DNA from: JANXYW01 sp031400455
GTDB taxonomy: Bacteria > Chloroflexota > Dehalococcoidia > DSTF01 > JACRBR01
Reading direction: 5' to 3'
Assembly: GCA_031400455.1 (NCBI GenBank)
Contig: JANNPX010000007.1
Location: forward strand, 1-40,883
DNA: 40,883 nucleotides
Position numbers and translations under genes: made by a program. Under the pieces are notes generated by a model. It was not told where the DNA came from and did not search any database. It was given only the letters and a program-made list of their open reading frames with translations. How positions within the stretch are numbered: the stretch's first letter is position 1; every line of letters begins with the position of its first letter. Positions 25,210 to 32,296 of this stretch are shown here, in pieces.

Positions 25210-26316
25210 CTAGGCGGAGAATCGTGCCGGATCGAACTCCGTCGGCGTGTCGCTCCAATCGCCGTTTACGATCCCGTGAGCGACGAGCTTTCCTGTCAGC
25301 GGCCCGAGCAGGATGCCGTTGCGATAGTGTCCGGTCGCCGCGACGACGTTCGGCCACGCCGGCAGCGGCCCGATCATCGGAAGATCGTCGGGCGAGCCGG
25401 GTCGCAGCCCCGCCCACTCGAAGTGCACCTTCGCGGCGGCGAGTTGGGGCACGAGTCCGATTGCCATCGATCGCATGGCGTGGACGCCTGCCTTCGTCGT
25501 GCGGCGACGGTAGCCCACGTCTTCCACCGTCGCACCGGCGAAGATGAGGCCGTTTGCGCGCGGTACGAGGTAGCCGTTCGGCCCCCAGACGATGTGGTGT
25601 ATGGGCGTTGACATCCCGCCCAGCGCGATCATCTGCCCTCGGATGGGCCTCACCGGCACGTGTGCGCGCAGCCGCGACGCGATCTGCCCCGATCGCGCAC
25701 CAGCCGCCAGTACGACGCTGTCGCACGCGAACGACGCGTCGCCGCACCGCACGGAGGTTACGCGTCCGCCGTGCGTGGTGAAGCCAGTGACCGGAGTTCG
25801 CCGGCGAATGTCTACGCCGCGCGTGATGGCCGCGCGTTCCAGTCCGAGCGTCAGCAGTTGATTGCTGACGCTGCCTTCACCCGGCGTGAATACGCCGCCG
25901 AGGACGCGCTCACTAACCCGTGGTTCCAACTCGCGGCAGGTGGGCGCATCGAGCCACTCCATCGGCAGGCCAAGCTCACGCTGCCACGCGTAGCGGCGCC
26001 GCAGCTCGTCGAGCTGTTCCGGCTCGAATGCCACCTTCAGGATGCCGTCCAGCCGTAGCTCTGTGTCGAACTCACACGCCGCTTCGAGCTGGCGCACGAG
26101 GGAGGGATACTCGCGTAACGCGCGCATGCCCGCCTGCATCATCGGGCCAGGCGTGGCCGCCTCGATCATCGGCGCCAGCATGCCCGCCGCGGCGTTCGTG
26201 GCCTGCATGCCGGTCTTGCCGTACTCGAGCAGGGTCACCGATGCGCCGGCTTTCGCCAGTTCGTACGCGCAGGCGCAGCCAACGATGCCGCCGCCGATCA
26301 CCACGACATCGCTCAC
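25210..26316 (-). CDS. thiO: Glycine oxidase ThiO
   Basis: 368 residues, a D-amino-acid-oxidase-fold flavoenzyme. The FAD dinucleotide site VVVIGGGIVGCACAYELA is at the N-terminus, with TNAAAGMLAP near residue 40. A DAO C-terminal signature follows: AGLRPGSPDDLPMIGP and GHYRNGILLGPLTG. ThiO oxidises glycine to iminoacetate, which ThiG uses to build the thiazole. Its GTG start overlaps the ThiS stop (GTGA), last gene of the thiDGESO block. Presence of ThiO instead of ThiH means an oxygen-dependent thiazole route, in keeping with an aerobic organism. Confidence 0.92.
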   Translation of the reverse strand: MSDVVVIGGGIVGCACAYELAKAGASVTLLEYGKTGMQATNAAAGMLAPMIEAATPGPMMQAGMRALREYPSLVRQLEAACEFDTELRLDGILKVAFEPEQLDELRRRYAWQRELGLPMEWLDAPTCRELEPRVSERVLGGVFTPGEGSVSNQLLTLGLERAAITRGVDIRRRTPVTGFTTHGGRVTSVRCGDASFACDSVVLAAGARSGQIASRLRAHVPVRPIRGQMIALGGMSTPIHHIVWGPNGYLVPRANGLIFAGATVEDVGYRRRTTKAGVHAMRSMAIGLVPQLAAAKVHFEWAGLRPGSPDDLPMIGPLPAWPNVVAATGHYRNGILLGPLTGKLVAHGIVNGDWSDTPTEFDPARFSA

Positions 26317-26528
26317 GCGCCACCGCCGACCATCCGTACGATCTCGACGGCGTCGCCTTCGTGCACTCGCGCGGCGGCAAAGTCGTGTTTGGGGATTACG
26401 TCGCCATTGATCGCCACGGCGACGAGGCGCGGATCGATCTCGAATCGCTTGAGCATTTCGGGCAGCGGGATGGCGCCATGGTCGTCTTCGTCCAATTCTC
26501 GCAGCTTGCCGTTGACGATCAGGCGCAT
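26313..26528 (-). CDS. thiS: Sulfur carrier protein ThiS
   Basis: 71 residues with a ubiquitin-like fold: MRLIVNGKLRELDEDD, VAVAINGDVIPKHDFA, VHEGDAVEIVRMVGGGA. ThiS is activated on its C-terminal diglycine and carries sulfur as a thiocarboxylate to ThiG. The encoded C-terminus here is GGGA, with an alanine after the glycines, unlike the usual terminal GG. Start ATG 26528, two bases beyond the thiE stop. Its last codons overlap the thiO start. Confidence 0.85.
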   Translation of the reverse strand: MRLIVNGKLRELDEDDHGAIPLPEMLKRFEIDPRLVAVAINGDVIPKHDFAAARVHEGDAVEIVRMVGGGA

Positions 26529-26529
26529 T

Positions 26530-27186
26530 CTATGTCCGGCCCGCAAACGCCTCGTCGATGGCGCGGCGCAGCGCGGCGGCGGCGAGGCGCGTATCGGCGG
26601 CATCGAGAATGGCGCCGACTACGGCTACGCCCGCCGCTCCGGCGTCGATCACGCTTCCTGCGTTCGACGCGGTGATGCCGCCGATCGCGACGACGGGGAG
26701 CGACACCGCCTGGCAGATAGCGCGCAGACCTTCGAGTCCGAGCGTTGGGCCGCCCGGGTGCGATTGAGATGGGAACACTGTGCCGGCCTGAACGATATCC
26801 GCGCCATCCTGCTCGGCCCGCCGGGCGGCATCCACACCGTGGACCGCGCGACAGATGAGCGCATTGCTTCCGAGACGCGCCCGGGCGGCGGCGATGGATG
26901 CGTGGTCTTCCGGCAGGTGCATGCAATCGGCGCGGAGCACAAACGCCGAGTCGATATCGCTGTTCACACTGAAGAGCGCCCGTCCGGCGATGGCGTCACG
27001 GACGCGAGCGCCAAGTCCGAGGAGCGCGGTGTGCGTACAAGTCTTGTCGCGCAACTGCACTACGTTGACGCCTGCGAGCACGGCATCGCTCACGACATTC
27101 TCAATCGCGCGCCCTCGCATGTGCGCGGCGTTCGTTACCAGGACGAGCGCCGGGCGCGGCAGCTGTGCGACCGTTGCGCCGGTCAT
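26530..27186 (-). CDS. thiE: Thiamin-phosphate synthase ThiE
   Basis: 218 residues, TIM barrel. Markers are LVTNAAHM at the start, VVQLRDKTC (residues binding pyrimidine), HLPEDHAS, and the conserved DIVQAGTVFPSQSHPG and VVAIGGITASNAGSV. It joins HMP-diphosphate and thiazole phosphate to give thiamin phosphate. The first strand reads LPRPALVLVTN and QLRDK is intact, so it should be active. Overlaps the ThiG stop by four bases (ATGA-type). Operon order thiD-G-E-S-O. Confidence 0.9.
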   Translation of the reverse strand: MTGATVAQLPRPALVLVTNAAHMRGRAIENVVSDAVLAGVNVVQLRDKTCTHTALLGLGARVRDAIAGRALFSVNSDIDSAFVLRADCMHLPEDHASIAAARARLGSNALICRAVHGVDAARRAEQDGADIVQAGTVFPSQSHPGGPTLGLEGLRAICQAVSLPVVAIGGITASNAGSVIDAGAAGVAVVGAILDAADTRLAAAALRRAIDEAFAGRT

Positions 27187-27974
27187 GCGCCGGACTTCGC
27201 GATAACGGCGACGCCCTCGACAGGGCTACTGGCGGACGCGAATGGCTTCGCCGCGATCCGCCCTGCAAGGTATGCCTCGCGGCCCGCCTCGACGGCTTTC
27301 TTCATCGCCCCGGCCATCAGCACCGGATCCTGCGCCTTCGCAACTGCGGTGTTGATAAGCACGGCGTCCGCGCCGATTTCCATCGCGAGCGCGGCGTCCG
27401 ACGGTGCACCGATACCGGCATCCACGACGACCGGCACGTTCGCGTTCTCGATGATGATCTTGATTTCGTGCAGCGTGAGGATGCCCTGGCCCGATCCAAT
27501 CGCCGAGCCGAGCGGCATGACGGTCGCGCATCCCGCCTCTTCGAGATGCTTCGCGAGCACCGGATCAGCGTGGATGTACGGGAGTACGACGAAGCCTTCG
27601 GACAGCAGCTGCTCGGCGGCGCGCAGGGTGCCGATCGGATCCGGCAGCAGGTACTTCGGGTCGGGGATCACTTCAAGCTTCACCCAGGTCGATCCGGTGA
27701 CCGAGCGCCCAAGTCTCGCGGTGAGCAGCGCTTCGTCGACGGTTTTGCACCCGGCGGTGTTCGGCAGCACCGAATGGCGCGACCAGTCGATGTAGTCCAA
27801 CTCCGTCCGTGCGTTCGGGTTGTCCAGATCGAGCCGGCGGATCGCTACGGTCACCAGCTGCGTGCCCGAAGCCTCGATCGCCGCGACCGTCTGCTCCGGG
27901 CTCGCGTACTTTCCTGTACCCAGGAACAGACGCGACGAGAACTCTTTCCCCGCAACAGTCAACAGATCACTCAT
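27183..27974 (-). CDS. thiG: Thiazole synthase ThiG
   Basis: 263 residues, TIM barrel. FLGTGKYASPEQTVAAIEAS at the start, LPNTAGCKTVDEAL, and the Schiff-base lysine Lys99 in WVKLEVIPD. VVVDAGIGAPSDAALAMEIG (phosphate loop) follows. It condenses deoxyxylulose 5-phosphate, iminoacetate from ThiO and sulfur from ThiS into the thiazole. ATG 27974 is preceded by GGGAAGGATGG; the longer frame to 28019 overlaps thiD. The transketolase/thiamin link (deoxyxylulose phosphate synthase) is not in this window. Confidence 0.93.
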   Translation of the reverse strand: MSDLLTVAGKEFSSRLFLGTGKYASPEQTVAAIEASGTQLVTVAIRRLDLDNPNARTELDYIDWSRHSVLPNTAGCKTVDEALLTARLGRSVTGSTWVKLEVIPDPKYLLPDPIGTLRAAEQLLSEGFVVLPYIHADPVLAKHLEEAGCATVMPLGSAIGSGQGILTLHEIKIIIENANVPVVVDAGIGAPSDAALAMEIGADAVLINTAVAKAQDPVLMAGAMKKAVEAGREAYLAGRIAAKPFASASSPVEGVAVIAKSGA

Positions 27975-27996
27975 GTCGCCATCCTTCCCGCCGCGC

Positions 27997-28857
27997 CTAA
28001 CTGACTCTTGGCGCCACACCCGGCCGATACTTCCGCCCGGTTGGCTGCCAGTAGCGATAAAAGTGGTGCACCGGCCCGTGCCCGTGCCCGATCGGATACG
28101 CGTGCTGGATCGCCAGCGTGACGTACGACTTCGCCAGCGCCACAGAGTCGCCGAGTGTCATGCCCTTCGCGAGTCCCGCCGCTATCGCCGACGCGAAGGT
28201 GCATCCTGTTCCGTGCGTGTTCGCCGTGGCGACGCGCACGGCCTTGAAGGCTCGATATTGCTGGCCATCGAAGAGCAGATCGGTCGATGACGCCGCTTCG
28301 TCGAAGTGCCCGCCCTTGATCACCACTGCGCGGGCGCCCATCTCGAATATCTGCGCCGCCGCGGCGCGCGCATCATCCCACGATGTGATTGCGCGGTTCG
28401 TCAACACTTCCGCTTCGGGGAGGTTTGGGGTCACGACCAGCGCCAGCGGCAGCAGTTCGCGCACCATGACGTCGATCGCGGCATCTTCGAGCAGCTTGTG
28501 CCCGCCCTTCGCCACCATCACGGGGTCGACGACGAGGTTGGTGACGGCGTGCTCGCGCATCTTCGCAGCGACGGTTTCGATGATGGTGGCGTTTGCCAGC
28601 ATGCCGGTCTTCACGGCGTCCGCGCCGATGTCGCTGAGCACGGCATCGATCTGCTTCGCTATGAGCTCAGGCGGCATTGCGAGCCAGTCGCTGACTTCGC
28701 GCGTGTTCTGCGCTGTCACCGCGGTGATCGCGGATGTGCCGTACACGCCGAACGCCGCGAACGTCTTGATGTCCGCCTGGATGCCCGCGCCGGCGCCGGA
28801 ATCGCTGCCGGCGATGGTGAGCGCGCGCGCTGCCAGCTCGGTGCTGTTATCGGACAT
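27997..28857 (-). CDS. thiD: Hydroxymethylpyrimidine/phosphomethylpyrimidine kinase ThiD
   Basis: 286 residues, ribokinase fold. ALTIAGSDSGAGAGIQADIK at the N-terminus, VYGTSAITAVTAQNT, DPVMVAKGG, VVTPNLPEAEVL, and the anion-hole/catalytic motif NTHGTGCTFASAIAAGL. It phosphorylates HMP twice to HMP-diphosphate, the partner used by ThiE. I start at ATG 28857 (MSDNSTEL): the upstream in-frame ATG lies inside the TPP riboswitch. The ribosome site GGAAGG is within the stem of the preceding terminator hairpin. A 22-base gap leads to thiG. Confidence 0.93.
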   Translation of the reverse strand: MSDNSTELAARALTIAGSDSGAGAGIQADIKTFAAFGVYGTSAITAVTAQNTREVSDWLAMPPELIAKQIDAVLSDIGADAVKTGMLANATIIETVAAKMREHAVTNLVVDPVMVAKGGHKLLEDAAIDVMVRELLPLALVVTPNLPEAEVLTNRAITSWDDARAAAAQIFEMGARAVVIKGGHFDEAASSTDLLFDGQQYRAFKAVRVATANTHGTGCTFASAIAAGLAKGMTLGDSVALAKSYVTLAIQHAYPIGHGHGPVHHFYRYWQPTGRKYRPGVAPRVS

Positions 28858-28858
28858 G

Positions 28859-28895
28859 AAAAACGCGCCTTCCGGGCATCGAGCCGGCGAGGCGC
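28859..28895 (-). terminator. Riboswitch expression platform (terminator/RBS hairpin)
   Basis: On the minus strand GCGCCT, CG, CCGG, an 8-base loop, CCGG, A, AGGCGC form a hairpin followed by G and five T, then CATG of thiD. The thiD ribosome site GGAAGG lies within the right arm, so the same hairpin could stop transcription and hide the ribosome site when TPP is bound. Confidence 0.7.
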
Positions 28896-28907
28896 TGGCG
28901 ATGTCCA

Positions 28908-28986
28908 TTCCCTGCGCCGGCATTATCCGGTTCAGGTTCGGCGGTCGCCCTTCTCGAGCCTCTCAGCCGGGCACGACCCCAGCTCC
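28908..28986 (-). ncRNA. TPP riboswitch (THI element)
   Basis: On the minus strand the core elements appear in order: GGGGTCGTGCC, GGCTGAGAGG, AAGGGC, GAACCTGAACCGGATAATGC, CGGCGCAGGGA. These are the conserved pyrimidine-sensing (CUGAGA) and pyrophosphate-sensing (CUGA...GGAUAAUGCCGGCG..GGGA) helices. It controls thiD-thiG-thiE-thiS-thiO. Confidence 0.93.
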
Positions 28987-29011
28987 CGCAGAACGCACTA
29001 TTGTCACGTTC

Positions 29012-29040
29012 AGCCTACGAACGCGCCCCCAGCGAGTCAA
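29012..29040 (-). promoter_or_regulatory. Promoter of the thi operon
   Basis: On the minus strand TTGACT (29040-29035), 17 bases, TAGGCT (29017-29012). The start point near 29005 lies about 20 bases before the riboswitch. Confidence 0.55.
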
Positions 29041-29075
29041 GCGGCCATATGGGGTGAATGTGGCCTTATCCGCAC

Positions 29076-29849
29076 CTACCGAGTAGTCAGCAGCACGCCG
29101 CCATCGACTGGCAGTACGACGCCGGTGATGTAGCGCGCTTCGTCGCTGACCAGAAACAGCGAGGCGTAGCCGATGTCCCAGCCGCTGCCCTCGACGTCGA
29201 GCATCGCCGCCTTCCGCCGGCGCGCGCGCAGCTCGTCGCTCATGCCGCCGGCGTATACCATCGGCGTGTACATCGGGCCGGGCTCGATGCAGTTGACGCG
29301 GATGCCGTCGCGCGCGTGATCAGCGGCGAGCCCGCGTGTCAGCGCCTCGACCGCGCCCTTCGATGTCGCGTATGGCGTGAGGCCGCGCGGACGCAGCGCG
29401 GCAATCGACGAGATGTTGACGATCGCGCCGCCGCCGCTCGCGATCATCGCCGGGATGGCGTGCTTCGCCGCCAGCATCATCGACGTTACGTTTACGCGTA
29501 GCACGCGATCCCAAAGCGCCTCGTCGACATCGGGCACGCGCCCGCTGCCACCGATACCGACGTTGTTCTGCAGAACGTCGAGCTTGCCCCAGCGCGACAC
29601 GGCATCCGCGACCATCGCGCGACAATCGTCGGACTTCGTCACGTCGGCCTCGAACGCCGCCGACTCGCCGCCCTCAGTCGCGATCATCGCCTGCGTGGTG
29701 TCAGCCAGCTCGCGCTTCCGATCCACTAGCAGCACCTTCGCGCCCTCACGCGCGAAGAGGATCGCGGCCGCGCGGCCGTTGCCGATGCCGTCCGCTGCTG
29801 CCCCCGCACCGGTCACGATCGCCACTTTGCCTTCGAGCCGCCTCGCCAT
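29076..29849 (-). CDS. Short-chain dehydrogenase/reductase
   Basis: 257 residues. The NAD(P) motif VAIVTGAGAAADGIGNGRAA (TGxxxGIG variant) lies at the start, then NNVGIGG, the catalytic Ser in IVNISSIAA, and Tyr/Lys in YATSK (about 156-160). CIEPGPMYTPM and YITGVVLPVDGG follow. A cytosolic oxidoreductase of the classical SDR type; the substrate is unknown. The acidic residue after strand 2 (LLVDRK) suggests NAD. GGAGG precedes ATG 29849 by 7 bases. The gene is followed by the thi promoter region on the same strand. Confidence 0.85.
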   Translation of the reverse strand: MARRLEGKVAIVTGAGAAADGIGNGRAAAILFAREGAKVLLVDRKRELADTTQAMIATEGGESAAFEADVTKSDDCRAMVADAVSRWGKLDVLQNNVGIGGSGRVPDVDEALWDRVLRVNVTSMMLAAKHAIPAMIASGGGAIVNISSIAALRPRGLTPYATSKGAVEALTRGLAADHARDGIRVNCIEPGPMYTPMVYAGGMSDELRARRRKAAMLDVEGSGWDIGYASLFLVSDEARYITGVVLPVDGGVLLTTR

Positions 29850-29886
29850 TGCACACCTCCAACAACGCGCCGTCGCAAGAACGAAC

Positions 29887-29908
29887 GGGGCGCACAGCCG
29901 TGCGCCCC
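29887..29908 (-). repeat. GTAGGGGC-type palindrome, TTAGGGGC variant
   Basis: Perfect arms GGGGCGCAC, loop AGCC, GTGCGCCCC. On the minus strand the flank reads TTTAGGGGC instead of GTAGGGGC. Located between two same-strand genes. Confidence 0.6.
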
Positions 29909-29935
29909 TAAAGCCTTCAATCCAAACCTACAACC

Positions 29936-30850
29936 TCACACGACCCCGCGCTCGCGGAGAAACCCGATTGCTGCGGCGACGTCAGCGGCCGGCTGGCCCT
30001 GGTTGATTTCGAACGTCCGCAGCGCGGCGGTGGGCAGGCCTGCGGCGATGTAGCTCCAATCGACGTCGCCGTTGCCGGGCGCACGATGGTCCGCCAGCCC
30101 GGTCACATCATGCAGATGCGCGCCCAGCGTGCGCGGGCCGTTCGTGTCGAGCCACAGGCGCTTGTCGACGTAGCCCAGGCGTGCCTGCACCTCGGCGTGC
30201 CCGACATCGTGCCAGTATCCGACCAGTTCCGGCGCGTGGTCGGCGAACAGCCACGCGCCCTCCGCCGGCAGCGGGAACTCGTGATAGTGCAGTCGATTCT
30301 CGATGCCGAGTCCGATGCCATGCGCTTCCGCGTGCGCCGCCAGTTCTGCCAACGTGTCGCGCGCCTTCTCGAGCCACGGTTCGGCCGTGTCTGCGCGCTG
30401 CCTGTAGCATGCCTCGCGCAGCTCGTCGATGCGCTCGCCGTCGCGCGTGCCGGAGTCGTACAGCCGCCGCATCTCCTTCTCCGCATCGAACATCGGCGTG
30501 CCGACGCCGCCCAGGTGCACGACGACATACTTGCCGCCCGCCTGCTTCGTCAGCTCGATGGTGTTCTTGGTGTAGTCGATGGCGGCCCGCCGCTCGCCGT
30601 CATCCAGCGCCGCCAGGTTCAGCGAGCCGTTCGCCCTGTTCGCGCCGTCCCGCACGAGGGGCGCCGGCGCATGGATCGATGAGATCGGCACGTCCGGATA
30701 GCTCAGCAGCCGCTCGAACGGCCCAGCCGCGAGGGAATGCGCGATCTCGATGGCCTCGTACCCCATCGCCAGCGCTTCCGCGGCGAATACATGCATATCC
30801 GCGACGAAGCGATCCTGTTGCGCCCACATGGTGCTGAGTGAGAGTGTCAT
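29936..30850 (-). CDS. Sugar phosphate isomerase/epimerase-like TIM-barrel protein
   Basis: 304 residues of the AP-endonuclease-2/xylose-isomerase-like barrel. Strand motifs: SLSTMWAQ, YEAIEIAHS, ISSIHAPAP, YVVVHLGGVG, IGLGIENRLHYHE (metal Glu), GYWHDVGHAEV (His/Asp), LGAHLHDVTG (His), and TFEINQG (Glu). Together these give the usual divalent-metal site, so it is probably an active isomerase, epimerase or nuclease of unknown substrate. Its ATG overlaps the stop of a HepT gene (ATGA), so the toxin-antitoxin pair and this gene are one transcript. Confidence 0.75.
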   Translation of the reverse strand: MTLSLSTMWAQQDRFVADMHVFAAEALAMGYEAIEIAHSLAAGPFERLLSYPDVPISSIHAPAPLVRDGANRANGSLNLAALDDGERRAAIDYTKNTIELTKQAGGKYVVVHLGGVGTPMFDAEKEMRRLYDSGTRDGERIDELREACYRQRADTAEPWLEKARDTLAELAAHAEAHGIGLGIENRLHYHEFPLPAEGAWLFADHAPELVGYWHDVGHAEVQARLGYVDKRLWLDTNGPRTLGAHLHDVTGLADHRAPGNGDVDWSYIAAGLPTAALRTFEINQGQPAADVAAAIGFLRERGVV

Positions 30851-31206
30851 GGTATTCGGTCGCCTCCGTCGGGCGGCACGACCGCTTCGATCGCTGCAAT
30901 CAGCGGACTAAGATCCTCGTCGATGACCTGCCAGACCTTCGTCAGATCAACATTCCGGTAATCGTGCACGAGCCGATGTCTCATGCCTACGATGTCGCGC
31001 CAGGGTAGGGGCGGTAGATACGCGAGCGCGGTGGGGGTCATGCGGCTCGCGGCTTCACCTATGATCTCGATCAGCTTCTCCACGGCCAGCTGTACGACGC
31101 GATCGTCAACGAATTCGTCACGAGAAAGGCCGCGGCAAAGGTCGCGCGCCTCCCGCGCGGCGAGCAGAATGTCAACAAGGAGCGCCTCGTCGTCAGGCTG
31201 CTTCAT
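30847..31206 (-). CDS. hepT: HepT-family toxin (DUF86), pair A
   Basis: 119 residues, all-alpha HEPN fold. The ribonuclease motif Rx4HxY is present as RHRLVHDY (Arg76, His81, Tyr83), and the signature AVEKLIEIIGEAASR is at 41-55. HepT cleaves RNA and is silenced by tri-AMPylation of the motif tyrosine by its MntA partner. Start ATG 31206 (MKQPDDEALL), overlapping the MntA stop by 14 bases. Its stop overlaps the TIM-barrel gene start. Confidence 0.85.
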   Translation of the reverse strand: MKQPDDEALLVDILLAAREARDLCRGLSRDEFVDDRVVQLAVEKLIEIIGEAASRMTPTALAYLPPLPWRDIVGMRHRLVHDYRNVDLTKVWQVIDEDLSPLIAAIEAVVPPDGGDRIP

Positions 31207-31516
31207 ACAGGAGCCGCGCCGTCGAAAGAATGTTCCGGCGGCGAATCCAGTTGGGGTTCGTCTCGACGAGACGCCGTTCAACCAGATCGACTGAGCGGCC
31301 AAGCAGGGTCCTCAGTTCGTCCTCCATGTCGAGATCGTCGCGGAACTTCCACTGCGTCCCGGACGAAAATGTCGCGAGCAAGTCGATGTCGCTCTCGGCA
31401 TCAAAGTCGTCGCGCAGAGCAGATCCGAACAGCTCAAGCCGCACGATCTGCCATTTCCGGCAGAATGCGGCGATCTGATCATTCGTTACGCGCAGCCGGG
31501 TGAGGAGGTCGTCCAC
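31193..31516 (-). CDS. mntA: MntA-family nucleotidyltransferase antitoxin, pair A
   Basis: 107 residues, minimal nucleotidyltransferase fold. LELFGSALRDDFDAESDIDL gives the GSx10DxD motif with Gly31, Ser32, Asp43 and Asp45 as the metal/ATP site. It would AMPylate the HepT toxin encoded next. GTG 31516 (VDDLLTRLRV) is the likely start; the frame continues upstream without a ribosome site. Antitoxin-first order with a 14-base overlap. Confidence 0.85.
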   Translation of the reverse strand: MDDLLTRLRVTNDQIAAFCRKWQIVRLELFGSALRDDFDAESDIDLLATFSSGTQWKFRDDLDMEDELRTLLGRSVDLVERRLVETNPNWIRRRNILSTARLLYEAA

Positions 31517-31642
31517 ACGGGAACTATATCGGATGGGCGACGGGGCGACTCCGCGAGACGGATGGAGCAAGACGCCGCTTCAATCCGGCGTTCGCTCCAT
31601 CCCTGTTGCGCAACGTGCGGAATCTGTGGTTACCCTGATGAC

Positions 31643-32284
31643 ATGAAGCTTGCAGATCCGAACCGCGACTATCGCACGCTCGTCCGCGATGGCTACGACA
31701 GCGTCGCCGTCGACTACAACACCGCGCGCCTGGCGGAGTCCGGCGACGAGCTGGCGCCGCTGCTCGATGCTCTCGCGCCCGGGTCGACGGTGCTTGATCT
31801 CGGCTGCGGCACGGGGGTACCGATCGCGCGCACTCTCGCGCGGATGCACAGCGTGGTCGGCGTCGATATGTCGGGCGGACAACTCACACTCGCACGCGAG
31901 CAGGCACCATCGGCCAGCCTGATTCGCGCCGACATGTCGACGGTTGCGTTCCGCCCCGCCTCGTTCGATGCCGTCGTCAGCTTCTACGCCATCTTCCACC
32001 TGCCGCTGTCCGAGCATGCGCCGCTGATCGCCCGCATCAGCACGTGGCTCAAGCCAGGTGGCTACCTGATGGCGACATTCAGCCCGAGTCGCGAGGAGGG
32101 TTACACAGAGGACTTCTTCGGCGCGGAGATGTACTGGAGCAATCTCAGCCTGTCCGAATCTCGCGCGCTGCTGGAGCAGAACGGCTTCGAGATCCTGCAC
32201 GACAGCGTCGTCGGGCACGGATACTCGGACGAAGACGCGAAGCCCGAAGCGCATCCGCTCGTGTTCGCGCGGAGGATGGCGTAG
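31643..32284 (+). CDS. Class I SAM-dependent methyltransferase
   Basis: 213 residues. SAM motif I VLDLGCGTGVPIARTL at about 49-64, acidic VVGVDMSGGQL, and FDAVVSFYAIFHLPLSEH as motif IV, followed by WLKPGGYLMATF. Small-molecule or tRNA-type methyltransferase; substrate unknown. Starts at ATG 31643 after GTGGTTACCCTG, without a strong ribosome site. It is divergent from the MntA/HepT pair A and converges with the cyclase gene, 12 bases away. Confidence 0.78.
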   Translation: MKLADPNRDYRTLVRDGYDSVAVDYNTARLAESGDELAPLLDALAPGSTVLDLGCGTGVPIARTLARMHSVVGVDMSGGQLTLAREQAPSASLIRADMSTVAFRPASFDAVVSFYAIFHLPLSEHAPLIARISTWLKPGGYLMATFSPSREEGYTEDFFGAEMYWSNLSLSESRALLEQNGFEILHDSVVGHGYSDEDAKPEAHPLVFARRMA

Positions 32285-32296
32285 CGCGACGCTTTG

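Noticed and set aside
28858..28923. Earlier start of thiD
   Set aside because: These codons are the riboswitch 3' part and terminator hairpin.
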